Assembly (NCBI GenBank): GCA_025200525.1
Contig: CM045770.1
Location: forward strand, 136,676,200-136,740,199
Source: Camellia lanceoleosa
Lineage: Eukaryota > Streptophyta > Magnoliopsida > Ericales > Theaceae
Reading direction: 5' to 3'
Length of the DNA: 64,000 nt
Both the position numbers and the translations under genes were made by a program. The notes under the pieces are model-generated. The model did not search any database. It saw nothing but the letters and a program-made list of their open reading frames with translations, and was not told where the DNA came from. This document shows, one piece after another, positions 43,348-53,771 of the stretch; position 1 is the first letter of the stretch, and every line of letters begins with the position of its first letter.

Positions 43348-45148
43348 ACTGGACATAGCTTCTTTAAAAGTTAAATGCTCATTTTCTAACAAAAATGTTG
43401 GAAAATTTGGACCAAATGATTTTGAGGTTCTAGCACGTTTACTACGCCTAGGTTTCTCTTCTTCATTTTGATCTATCTCTTGCTCTTGTTCTTGGTCATG
43501 TTCTTGATCCTGACTAGTAATAGCATCATGAGATCTTTTGTTAGTACTAGTCTCTTGTCCAATTTTACTTGGAAACACATGTTCAAAGAAAAGACGCATT
43601 CCGAGATTCAATAATAGTATTTACAAGCATTTCGGACTGTTCTGATTTATGAATCAAAAACCAATATGCACTACTATTCTTAGCATAACCAATGAAAATG
43701 CAATCAACTGTTTTAGGACCTATCTTAGTCCTTTTAGGACTAGGAATAGCCACTTTAGCCAAACACCCCCACACTTTTAAGTATTTGTAGGATGATACTC
43801 TCCCATGTCGCATTTCATAAGGTGTTTCATTCATTTTCTTTTGGGGTACTTTATTTAAAATATAATTAGTAGAAAGTATTTCTTCCCCCCCACAAGTTCT
43901 AAGGTAATCCATAACTAATTAACATGGCATTCATCATTTCTTTAAAGTCTTTTTTTTCCTTTCAACAATTCCATTTTGCTGAGATGAGTAAGAAGCGGTG
44001 GTTTGATGAATTATTCCATATTCTTTACAAAACTCACCAAAAGGTGATTCATATTTACCACATCTATCACTTCTAAGTTTCTTAATTTTCTTACCAAGTT
44101 GATTTTCAATTTCATTCTTATATTGAATGAAAGTTTCCAAAGTTTCATCCTTAGTTCGAATTAAATAAACATAAGTATATCTAGTATAGTCATCTGTAAA
44201 AGTGATAAAATGTTTTTTTCTACCTCTAGTTTAAATTGGTTTAAAATCACAAATGTCACTATGAATTAATTCAAGTGGTTTCGTATTTCTTTCAATTGAA
44301 TGAAAATGAGCTTCAGATAATTTTGCCTTAACGCAAATTTCACATTTATGATTTGAATCAGTATCAAATTTAGGTAAACATTCTATATTAATTAATCTAC
44401 GCAAATATCCATAATTAACATGTCCAAGTTTACCATGTCATAAATTTGAAGACTTAAGCAAGTAAGAAGAAGATGTATTTTTATTAATAACAGAGGGTAC
44501 AATAGCCATTATATTCATTTTGAAAAGGCCATCAGACATATAACGTTTTCCTACATATATCCCGTTTTTTGTAAGTACAAACTTGTCACTTTCAAAAACT
44601 AGCCTAAACCCATTTTTACTCAACAAAGATCCGGAAACAAGGTTCTTGCGAATGTCCGGTACATGCAGCACATTATTGAGAGTGAGTTCCTTTCTAGATG
44701 TCAACTTTAGAATAATCTTTCCTTATCCTTCAACTTTAAAAGTCGAAGAGTTGCTTATAAAAAGTTGTTCACCGTTTTCCACTGTAGAATAAGATGTGAA
44801 TATCTTTTTGTCAGCACAGATATGACAAGTAGCACCAGTGTCCACCCACCATTCTTTAAGATTTCTGACAAGGTTTGCCTTGGAAACAACTGCAAAAAGA
44901 TTTATAACATCTACACCATTGGAAATTTTTTCCATTTCGATCATATTGGCTTGAGCAGCCTTCTTGCTTGATCTTCCTTTGCCTTGGCAAAAATCAGTTC
45001 CTAAGAACTTCTCTAACTTTTTACCATGATTCACTGGTACAATCACAACACGAGAAGGGGTTGGCGTAATTGCAGCCACCATACGAATACTGGTTCGAAA
45101 CTTAGTTTGACCAGTCTTTGTAGCCATGAATTCTAAATTATAAATCAA
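43348..45148 (-). pseudogene. Ty1/Copia gag, protease and integrase part (broken)
   Basis: Minus-strand blocks in order: an N-terminal gag piece starting MATKTGQTKF (about 45127), the protease motif WWVDTGATCHIC (about 44855-44820), a GAG-pre-integrase block (44704-44438; LRKNLVSGSLLSK-type residues), integrase core (44140-43934; SSQQNGIVERKKKTL with catalytic Glu), the integrase end (43912-43583; PYEMRHGRVSSYKYLKVWGC and IGYAKNSSAY), and an acidic linker (43611-43348) with PRRSKRARTSK. Stops and frameshifts separate the blocks. Gag appears internally deleted: NHGKKLEKFLGTDF runs directly into the zinc-knuckle/protease side. The frame continues into RT at 18628 when the nested insertion is ignored. 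Confidence 0.85.
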
Positions 45149-46149
45149 AATTAGATTTAAAATTTTATACTACAAAAATTGTAACTTTTATTTCAAATTT
45201 TGTAAAATAAAAGAAACAAGAATTGTAACTTTTATTTCCAATTAATTTGAAAATAAAATAAATTTTATTTAAACAAATTAATTCTACATAGAAAATTTAA
45301 ACCAAAACCACAGAATTAAATTCTATAAAACAAAAGAAACAAGAATTGTAACTTTTATTTTTAATTAATTTGAAAATAAAATAAAATTTTATTTAATCAA
45401 ATTAATTCCACACGTAAAATTAAATTTCAGAACACTTTAAAAATTAAAATACTAAAAATAGAATTTTAATTAATGAACACTCGTAAATTATTTCAAAACC
45501 AAAATTAATTTTTGACAAACTTCACAAATAAATATTTTGAATTGTTAATGACACCAAGATATTACTACTAGTTGTCAAAGAAAATAGAAGATATTACTAC
45601 TATGTCAAACTCAGATATTACTATTATTTGTTTTTCCAATCAGAATATTATTTTGTAAAGCCATAGAAAATAATTTCTATAAGAAGAAGAAAAGAAGAAA
45701 TGAAACAAACGAAAAATTTCCTGTAAACAGAATAATTCGAATTTGTCTTAAGATTATTGGAACAATCTTCTGTGTAAAATAAATAACATGAAACAAATCA
45801 AACAAATAAAAATAAATTCCATACCGAATTTATTTTACCGAATCGAATTAAATATTTAAAAGATCAAGTCGAGTGTGTGACACTCTGTACTTAAGACAGA
45901 TTTGCCCTGCTACAGTGCTTATGGTTAAATGACGTCTATCTCCCAAGATACAATGATCTTCACAAATTGTTGTAGTACTCCAAACAATTTGTACTGCGAA
46001 CAAAAACCTATGTTCTTACTCTTTGAATTTTTTCCCTAAAAATAATATGAAGATTATAACATGCAAGAGAGCAAAACTAGAAGGAAAAATGAAGAATTTC
46101 GGATGTCCAACTGCTAGAATTATGCTGGTATTTATAAGCAAGATAAACT
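45149..46149 (-). mobile_element. Copia leader and inner part of its 5' LTR
   Basis: Upstream of gag. Contains two direct copies of a ~125-bp AT-rich unit (about 45200-45415, sharing GAAACAAGAATTGTAACTTT). Farther upstream, a TTATAAATA box lies on the minus strand at about 46132-46140. The LTR-leader border is probably near 45.9 kb, but I could not place the PBS. At 46149 the LTR is split by the Tekay element and resumes at 55985. Confidence 0.5.
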
Positions 46150-48312
46150 TATAGCGATCCCGAGGTTTAACCCTTGTTGTACAGTGATCCGGACATGTGT
46201 CCGTGGATGTTAGTAGTTGATTATTATCTGGTTTACATCCTTCCCTACCTTGTATTTGAGTTATAGGATGTGCTGGGCAGGTTTGTTACAGGTTGGTTGA
46301 ACTTAAGAACCAAAACTAGTTGCCCAGATTTTGGCCTGTCCGCTGGAGCGGAGCTTTCGACGCTCGAGCGGGGTTCTTGTTATTGCTTGTCCGCTCGAGC
46401 GGGGGTTTTGATGCTCGAGCGGGGAATACACGCATCCAGTATTTCCTGTGTAGTGTTGGACGCTCGAGTGGGGAATTGGCCGCTCGAGCAGGAGGTTGTG
46501 AGTGACGCTCGAGCGGGGACCTGGTATGTCGAGATTCTGGGAGTGTGCATCCGCCACTCGAGTGGGAGTTTGGCCGCTCGAGCAGGAGTTCAGGAGTGGC
46601 GCCGAGTGGGGTTTCACGCCGAAAGGGCGACTCTTATTTAAAAGCGAGATCCGACTTTTGATCATTTTTTCAAGATCTGTTCTCTCTCTTACTTTTCCAA
46701 AAAGCCATTTTCAGAGCTTCTCACTCTAAAACCGGCCCTTCTTTCTTAGATTTGATCTAGTAGGAGTTGTTTGCTCACTTTTGGCCTTTACAAAAGTTGT
46801 GTTGATCGTCAAGGGCTACATTTTAATCTGAAAATTTCGAAATTCGGAGCATTTTGATTTTGATCTTCATCTCCATTGGGGCTTAAACTTTGAGGTAGGG
46901 ATATCCTACTCCTCTTTATGAACTTTGTCTTTAAATTTTGGTATTTTGAGATGTTGGGGGTTGTTGCATAACTTTAAGAGAGTTTGGGGATTTTGTGTAA
47001 TTTTACAAAGTTGGGGTTTTATTTATAATAGACCCATGAACGTACTTAACTTAGAGGAATGGAATCATTGATGAAAATGGAACCTAAGGGTTGTAATGTT
47101 AATTATGGAAAATGCCTTAATTACATTGATTAATTAATTGGGATAATTAATTGTGAAAAATGAGAAATTGAAGGGGAGATGTTGAGATTAGGGGTGCATG
47201 GGATAAAAGGGTGTAGTTGAATTACTTATCACTCGTCGAATTGAAATGTTGATTATATATATCTATTTGTTGCATTTATATTCTGTATAGAAATAACTGC
47301 TTTGGGCTATCGGTGGAGGATAGTCTTGATTGTTGTAGACAATGCATGATGATTAGGCAAACTAAAACCGATCGTTGAAATGTGTCATTGAGTGTGGCAG
47401 TTGAAAGAATACATTAATTTTATGTATTGATTGATGATGTGTATAATGGTTGTTTATATGCATTGTATTGTGTTGGAGGAGATAGGGGATGTACTCCACG
47501 GTTTAGGGGATAATAGGGGATAGACCTCTAAACCGGATGTTGTTTGGGAGAAGATAGGGGATGGACTCCATGGATATAGCTCATGTGCTTATCTAGTAAT
47601 GTGTTGACATAGCTCATACGCTTGTCTTTGGAAGTGTGATATTGCCCTTAGGCATATCTATGGAAGTGTTGATATAGCTCATATTCTTGTCTGTTGATTT
47701 GTTGATATAGCTAGTATGCTTATCTTTTATTTAAATAAAAAAAAATGTTTAAATATGAGTTACAGTCTCATACGGGTTGTTTGGCCAGATTCAGAGCCAT
47801 GGTTATGAATTGAGAATTGAAAAGAAATGGAAAATGAATTGTAACATGGACCCATATGTCATGAAACTGTAAGATGATATAAGTGGATGTATCTATGTTG
47901 GCCATCTATCAACTGCTAATCTTTTAGTCATTGTTCATAGTTGGTTTCGTGTATTTCTACTGGGCTGTGGCTCACCCTATATGGGAACATCATTTTCAGG
48001 TACAGGTAGCATGCCACCTCCAAGGACATAGCTTGGGAGGCTTGAGGCGAACAGATTTTTGTTAACTATCTTCTTTTGATGTATTACATGTAAATTCAAG
48101 CCAAGAGCTTAAGGTGTAGATGAGTTAGTACTCTTTTTTTGTAACCAAGTGTTAACTTGGAAAGCTATAAGCCCTTAGGGCATTTGCTTTTGTTGTTAAC
48201 ATGTAATACCTTTTGTATTGAAACTCTGATGAATGGAAGAATGTGGATCTTTGTATATATCAATGCATGTCTATATTGATGGGTTTAAGGTTATTATTTT
48301 GAGGGCGTTACA
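46150..48312 (+). mobile_element. 5' LTR of the Tekay element
   Basis: 2,163 bp, starting TATAGCGATCCC (TA rather than the usual TG) and ending GGGCGTTACA. Carries the CGCTCGAGCG-type motif array (46335-46625), a TTATTTAAA box at 46634-46642, and TGGGCTGTGGCTCACCC near the end, all shared with the 3' LTR. Confidence 0.9.
46335..46625 (+). repeat. CGCTCGAGCG motif array upstream of TATA-like box (5' LTR)
   Basis: About eleven motif sites, spaced roughly 20-45 bp. Most are CGCTCGAGCGG or slight variants (CACTCGAGTGG, GCTCGAGCAGG). The last two sites are GCGCCGAGTGG and CGCCGAAAGG. The array ends just before TTATTTAAA. Confidence 0.9.
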
Positions 48313-48315
48313 ACT

Positions 48316-48328
48316 TGGTATCAGAGCC
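48316..48328 (+). promoter_or_regulatory. Primer-binding site of the Tekay element
   Basis: TGGTATCAGAGCC, complementary to the 3' end of initiator tRNA-Met, three bases after the 5' LTR. Standard for many plant LTR retrotransposons. Confidence 0.92.
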
Positions 48329-48723
48329 TACTGGGTTCGAATACTTTGAGTACGTGGGAAGTGATTAGGATCACAATGGGTTTGTCTCGCTTGTAAGAGA
48401 CTTAGGTGTAGTGTCATATGCCATGTGTTTAAATTGATAACATGCTTATGTGATTATTTGGGTATGGGATTTAATTTCTAGGATGTTGATTGGATCATTG
48501 GGTTTCTGGGAGTCTTGTTGGAAAAGCACTTGATCAATACTGTTTCTAACCGGAACTCTAGTAACGCCTCGGGACTATCATTATCCGGAAATGAAATTCG
48601 CAAGTGCTTATGTGTTTACGTGCTTACGTGGAGTGAATTAAAGTTGCCCATGCATTGGAATGTGAGTGTTTAGTTTCAGCACATTTATGAATGTGCTAAT
48701 GTTCTTCGTTTCCCTTTATTAGG

Positions 48724-50595
48724 ATGTCAGGACGAGGAAGAGGTGGTAGGTGTGGTAGGCCTAGGAGGCAGGAAGTACCTTTACCGGATGAGATTCCGGC
48801 AGTTCAGGAGGGAGTTGGTCAGGCCAATGTGGCCAAGCCATCGGGTCAGAAGGCTATGGGTGCCTTGGCCTGAGAGATAGCAGGAGCTTTGGGAATTCTC
48901 AGGGCTGGGAATCAGGCAGTTGAGGCAGGGCCTTCTTTCTTGATGAGGGAGTTCTTCCGGTCTAACCCGGAGGAGTTTGTTGGGGATCCAAAAAAGCCAC
49001 TGAAGGCAGACGAGTGGTTGGAACAAATGAGTAAGACGTTCGAGATGCTTGGCATCGAGGATGGAGCACTGAAGGTGACCTTGGCATCCTTCCAGCTAAA
49101 AGGAGATGCGGGTCAATGGTGGAAGTATGAAAAGGTCCGTGTTGGTGGTACTTGAGAGGCGTTTGTAAATGCTTTCCAGGAGAAGTTCTTATCTGCAGTT
49201 GCCAGGGAGAGGCTGAGGGATTAGTTTAGCTGGCTCAAACAGGAGGGTTTGTCTGTGGCCGAGTTTGAGGCTACATTTACTAGCTTGTCCAGGTTTGCAC
49301 CTGAACTTGTGGCGACCGAGGAACGCCGTTGCTATGAGTTTGAGCGGAAGTTGAGGCGTGGCCTCAAGTTGAGGGTTGGTGGTTCTTCCATACGAGAGTA
49401 TAGACATTTGGTAGATGCTGCAGCTCATATGGAGCTTATGATGCTGGAGCAAGAGGAGGAGAAACATAGAGGCTCCAAGAGGGGCCAAGATGGCCAAGGA
49501 GATTGTAGGAGACAGAGGATTGTAACCTGCCAGCCTCAGTATGAGTTGCTAGATCGACCTTTCCAGTGCCGAGTGTAGGCTTGGGAAGAGGTAATCAGGA
49601 GGGTTTGACTTGTTATTCTTGTGGCCAGCTGGGTCACAAGTCTTGATTTGCCGCATGATCTGAGGTCGAGAGCTACTTCTTCTTCAGCTAGACCGCAGAG
49701 TCAGAGTTTGGGCAGGGGGCAGCCCATGTCTTGCTATCAGTGTGGACAGCCTGGGCACCTGAAGAGGTTCATCCCACAGTTGGCTTCCACTTCAGAGGCG
49801 TCTCTGTTCTAGGCAGACTGAGGATTTCAACTAGCTCACCAAGGTGCCTCGAGGGCCAATCCGGGCTTCATCGTCCCCAACAAGGCAAAGGATCAGATGC
49901 TCCTAGGGGTAAGCAGGTGGACCAGGGGCCTACAGGGCGCGTGTATGCTGTGACCGCGCAGGACCTTGTACCGGCTCCATCAGTTGTGAGAGGTACCTTT
50001 CTGTTTTGCAATTCGGTTGCTAGTGTATTGATTAATACGGGTGCGTCTCATTCTTTTGTATCTGCTGCATTTGCATCTGTGTTGGAGTTGGAATTAGCGC
50101 TATTAGCATCTCCTATATGTGTAGTGTCACCTGTTGGGGGTGAGTTGATTTTGAAACACGGATGTAGAGGTTGTGATATAGAGGTCGCCGATCATAGGCT
50201 TCCGTTTCCTTTTGTAGTTATGCCCATGAAGGGCTCTGATGTTATTTTGGATATGGACTGGTTATCGTCATACTGGGCAGTTATTGATTGCTACCGCCAG
50301 AGAGTCACTTGTTGTACCGTGAGCGGGGAGTGTTTCCATTTCTTGGGAGACCGGGTTGGTAGTATTGTGCCACCGGGGTATGATTCGCGAGGGCGGAGTG
50401 AGCTTAGTGGGCTACTTGCTAGCTTTGAGAATGGTGAGTGTGATGAGACCCAGGTTGTGTTGCCGAGGGTAGTTTGTGAGTACTCGGACGTCTTTCTTGA
50501 GGATTTCGTTAGTTTGCCGCCTTACCGGGAGATTGAGTTCTCTATTGATTTAGTGCCCGGCACGGCGCCGATTTCTATGGCACCTTACCGTTTTG
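48724..50595 (+). pseudogene. Gag and protease of the Tekay element (broken)
   Basis: Starts at ATG 48724 with an Arg/Gly-rich N-terminus. The gag core has FFRSNPEEFVGDPKKP...EWLEQMSKTFEMLG and FQLKGDAGQWW; a second core block is open from 49249 (VAEFEATFTSLSRFAPELV). Zinc knuckles CYSCGQLGHKS (about 49612-49645) and CYQCGQPGHLK (about 49733-49765) follow. The retropepsin region has VLINTGASHSFVS, with Asn in place of the catalytic Asp of the DTG motif, then VILDMDWLSSYWAVIDC. In-frame stops are TGA 48871-48873, TGA 49153-49155 and TAG 49222-49224, plus frame changes around 49575-49730. All three stops fit single C/G-to-T/A changes. Confidence 0.85.
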
Positions 50596-50931
50596 CTCCA
50601 GCAGAGTTGGTTGAGTTGAAAGTTTAGCTCCAAGAATTGCTAGATAAGGGCTTCATTCGCCCTAGTGTTTCACCGTGGGGAGCACCGGCCCTCTTTGCTA
50701 AAAAGAAAGACGGTGCCTTGAGATTGTGTATCGACTACCGGAAGTTGAATCGGGCTACGGTTAAGAATAAATATCCTCTGCCCCGTATAGATGATTTTTT
50801 TGACCAGTTAAAGGGTTCCCGTTGTTTCTCTAAGATAGACTTGAGATCGGGTTACCACCAGTTGAGGGTCAGGGAGGAGGATATTCCGAAGACGGCATTT
50901 CCGTACGCGGTATGGCCATTATGAGTTTCTG
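50596..50931 (+). pseudogene. N-terminal reverse transcriptase part of the Tekay element (broken)
   Basis: Continues from the protease through a TAG stop at 50625-50627, then reads [40 protein letters not shown] and [12 protein letters not shown], the fingers/palm start of a chromovirus RT. The frame ends at a TGA (50922-50924) because of a one-base shift near 50905; the next frame continues with the YGHYEF...MPFGL region. Confidence 0.88.
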
Positions 50932-53364
50932 GTGATGCCATTTGGGCTCACCAATGCACCAGCAGTCTTTATGGACTTGATGAACCGGATCTTCCGGGAA
51001 TTCTTGGATCGTTTTGTGGTCGTCTTCGTGGATGACATCCTGATCTATTCACCTTCAGATGAGGAGCACGAGGAACACTTGAGAGTGGTGCTTGAGTTGC
51101 TTAGAGCCCATAGGCTGTATGCCAAATTTGGGAAGTGTGAGTTCTGGCTAGGAGAAGTCAAGTTCTTAGGCCATGTGGTTTCCGAGGAAGGGGTGTCTGT
51201 TAATACATCCAAGACTGAGGCAGTGCAAGATTGGGCACAGCCTAAGAGTGTGTTTGAGATCCGCAGTTTTCTGGGATTAGCTGGGTACTACCGTCGGTTT
51301 GTGAAGGATTTCTCCAGATTAGCTTCGTCGTTGACTAGATTGACTCGGAAGGGAGGCAAATTTGTATGGAGTGAAATTTGTGAAAAGTCGTTCCAGGAGT
51401 TGAAAGTTAGATTGACCACCGCTCTGGTCTTGATTATTCCGGAGAGAGGGTTGGGTTATACTGTCTATTGTGATGCCTCACGAGAGGGTTTGGGTTGCGT
51501 GTTGATGCAAAAGGGGAAAGTGGTAGCTTATGGCTCACGTCAATTGAAAATATACGAGAAGAATTACCCTACACATGACCTAGAGTTAGCGGCGTTGATC
51601 TTTGCCTTGAAAATCTGGAGGCACTACCTTTATGGTGAGAGATTCGAGGTGTTCTCGGATCATAAGAGTTTGAAATATCTGTTTTCACAGAAAGACTTGA
51701 ACTTAAGGCAGATGAGGTGGATGGAGTTTATTGAGGATTACGACTTCGAGTTGCATTATCATCCGGGGAAGGCCAATGTTGTGGCCGATGCCTTTAGCAG
51801 GAAATCCATAGGTGATGTAGCTTGTATAGCCATCCGGGAGTGGGGAATGTTGGGGGCACCTGGTGAGTTCGATTTGCATCTGAGCGAATCTGTTGAGGCT
51901 GCGGCCTTGTTTTCTGTTGTTGCGCAGCCTACACTTGTGACTCGAGTGTTAGAGGCACAGAGGGGTGACCTTGAAGTAGAATCCCTCCGAGAGAAGATCT
52001 CCAGTGGGAAGGTTAAGAAGGGTTTGGCAGTACATCCTGACCTGAGTGTGAGATACCGAGACCGTTTGTTTGTGCCGGAGTCTTGCCGAGAGGAGGTACT
52101 CCGAGAGTTTCATCAATTGCGCCTTGTGGTGCATCCAGGAGGTACTAAGATGTATCGGGATTTGGGTCGCCAGTTTTGGTGGTGGGGTATGAAGAGAGAT
52201 GTGGCAGTCTTCGTGTCTAAGTGCCTTACTTGTCAGCAAGTGAAGGCCGAGCATCAGAGGCCAGCGGGTTTGTTGCAACCCTTGCCTATTGCCGAGTGGA
52301 AGTGGGAGCATGTCACTATGGACTTCGTTGTAGGTCTTCCGAGGACTCAGCGGGGTAGTGATGCTATTTGGGTGGTTGTAGACCGGTTGACTAAGTCGGC
52401 GCACTTTATCCCTATGCGCGTGAGAGATTCGATAGATCGTCTTGCCGACTTATATATTCGGGACATAGTGAGATTGCACGGGGTCCCCGTGACGATCGTC
52501 TCAGATAGGGATCCTCGTTTTACTGCTAGGCTGTGGCAGAGTTTGCAGAGTGCCTTGGGCACAAAGTTGACCTTCAGTACGGCTTATCATCCTCAAACTG
52601 ACGGGCAGTCCAAGCGTACTATTCAGATCCTTGAAGATATGCTTCGGGGTTGTGTCCTTAACTTTAGAGGGACATGGGAAAGGCACTTACCATTGGTGGA
52701 GTTTGCCTACAACAACAGTTTTCAGTCTAGTATCGGTATGGCACCGTTTGAGGCCTTGTATGGCCAACCTTGTAGGTCTCCAGTTTGTTGGGCCGAAGTG
52801 GGTGACGCACCTCTGTTGGGTCCGGAGTTGGTTAGGGAGACGACGGAGAAAGTTGAACTTATCCGTAGGAGGCTTGTTACAGCCCAGAGTCGTCAGAAAT
52901 CTTATGCTGACCGTAGGAGGAGGCCGTTGGTGTTTGAGATAGGTGATCATGTCTTTCTGAAGATATCACCTAAGCGGGAATTGATGAGGTTTGGGAAGAG
53001 TAGGAAGTTGTCCCCTCGGTTTATTGGTCCTTTTGAAATCCTTGAGAGGATTGGAGAGGTTGCTTATCGTTTAGCTTTGCCGCCACAGTTGTCCGGAGTT
53101 CATGACGTGTTTCATGTGAGTATGCTTCGGAAGTATGAGCCGGATCCATCGCATGTACTGGATTGGACCGACTTAGAGGTAGATGAGGATGCCTCGTATG
53201 AGGAGAGACCAGTTCAGGTCTTGGATAGGCGGGATCAAGTCTTGCGTGGCAAGACCATTCCTTTGGTAAAGGTTTTGTGGAAACATCACGGAGTGGAGGA
53301 GGCCACTAAGGAATGTGGGTTGGAGGTCCGAGAGAAATATCCGGACCTATTCGTGGATGTTTGA
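50932..53364 (+). CDS. RT, RNase H, integrase and chromodomain of the Tekay element
   Basis: 810 codons open. [17 protein letters not shown] at the start, RT active site FVDDILIYS near residue 35, RNase H with [15 protein letters not shown] near 177 and [11 protein letters not shown], integrase zinc motif (H...HPGG...CLTCQ) about residues 393-440, and an integrase core with MDFVVGLP and VSDRDPRF (second Asp). At the third catalytic position, 35 residues later, residue 561 is Lys (codon AAG, 52612-52614) where the family has Glu (QSERT), so integration activity should be lost. The C-terminus (about 735-810) is a chromodomain-like tail with [25 protein letters not shown] split over typical strands; chromodomains target integration to marked chromatin. 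It depends on frames upstream that are broken. Confidence 0.9.
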   Translation: MMPFGLTNAPAVFMDLMNRIFREFLDRFVVVFVDDILIYSPSDEEHEEHLRVVLELLRAHRLYAKFGKCEFWLGEVKFLGHVVSEEGVSVNTSKTEAVQDWAQPKSVFEIRSFLGLAGYYRRFVKDFSRLASSLTRLTRKGGKFVWSEICEKSFQELKVRLTTALVLIIPERGLGYTVYCDASREGLGCVLMQKGKVVAYGSRQLKIYEKNYPTHDLELAALIFALKIWRHYLYGERFEVFSDHKSLKYLFSQKDLNLRQMRWMEFIEDYDFELHYHPGKANVVADAFSRKSIGDVACIAIREWGMLGAPGEFDLHLSESVEAAALFSVVAQPTLVTRVLEAQRGDLEVESLREKISSGKVKKGLAVHPDLSVRYRDRLFVPESCREEVLREFHQLRLVVHPGGTKMYRDLGRQFWWWGMKRDVAVFVSKCLTCQQVKAEHQRPAGLLQPLPIAEWKWEHVTMDFVVGLPRTQRGSDAIWVVVDRLTKSAHFIPMRVRDSIDRLADLYIRDIVRLHGVPVTIVSDRDPRFTARLWQSLQSALGTKLTFSTAYHPQTDGQSKRTIQILEDMLRGCVLNFRGTWERHLPLVEFAYNNSFQSSIGMAPFEALYGQPCRSPVCWAEVGDAPLLGPELVRETTEKVELIRRRLVTAQSRQKSYADRRRRPLVFEIGDHVFLKISPKRELMRFGKSRKLSPRFIGPFEILERIGEVAYRLALPPQLSGVHDVFHVSMLRKYEPDPSHVLDWTDLEVDEDASYEERPVQVLDRRDQVLRGKTIPLVKVLWKHHGVEEATKECGLEVREKYPDLFVDV

Positions 53365-53771
53365 ACATATGTTATATATAATGTTGTATTGTTGAACTTT
53401 AAGATCATTAAATATGTCTTAAGTTGTAAAACATGGTGCATGTTTTGATTAATGAAAGTAGTTGGAAACTTGCCTCAAATGGAAGTTTGTGTAACACTGT
53501 ATATATGGGATATATAGTAGAAATGGAAATGTATCATGATTATTGCTTATGATATGAATTGTGAACTAGATATGTTGGAAATGGTTGAAATGGAAAGAAA
53601 ATGCATGTTGAAATGTATGTATTGTGAAATGCCTCTTAATAAGAGATGGAATGACCGGTAATGGGTCGAGTTGTTGAATGTTGTAATGTAACAGTGTTTA
53701 AAATGGAAGAAAACTTGTTTTCGAAAACTTGTTCTTAATTTCGGGGACGAAATTCTTTAAGGGGGGGAGGT
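53365..53771 (+). other. 3' untranslated part and PPT of the Tekay element
   Basis: AT-rich stretch after the stop, ending with GGGGACGAAATTCTTTAAG and the G-rich polypurine tract AAGGGGGGGAGG (53758-53770), directly before the 3' LTR. Confidence 0.85.

Noticed and set aside
46270..46729. Frames of 75-123 codons through the CTCGAG array (and similar at 53867-54432 and 62229-62509)
   Set aside because: They derive from the GC-rich motif rows, run on both strands, and differ between the two LTRs of the same element.
51949..52950. Minus-strand frames of 61-151 codons in the Tekay pol region
   Set aside because: They are antisense to the recognisable RNase H/integrase frame and have no domain of their own.
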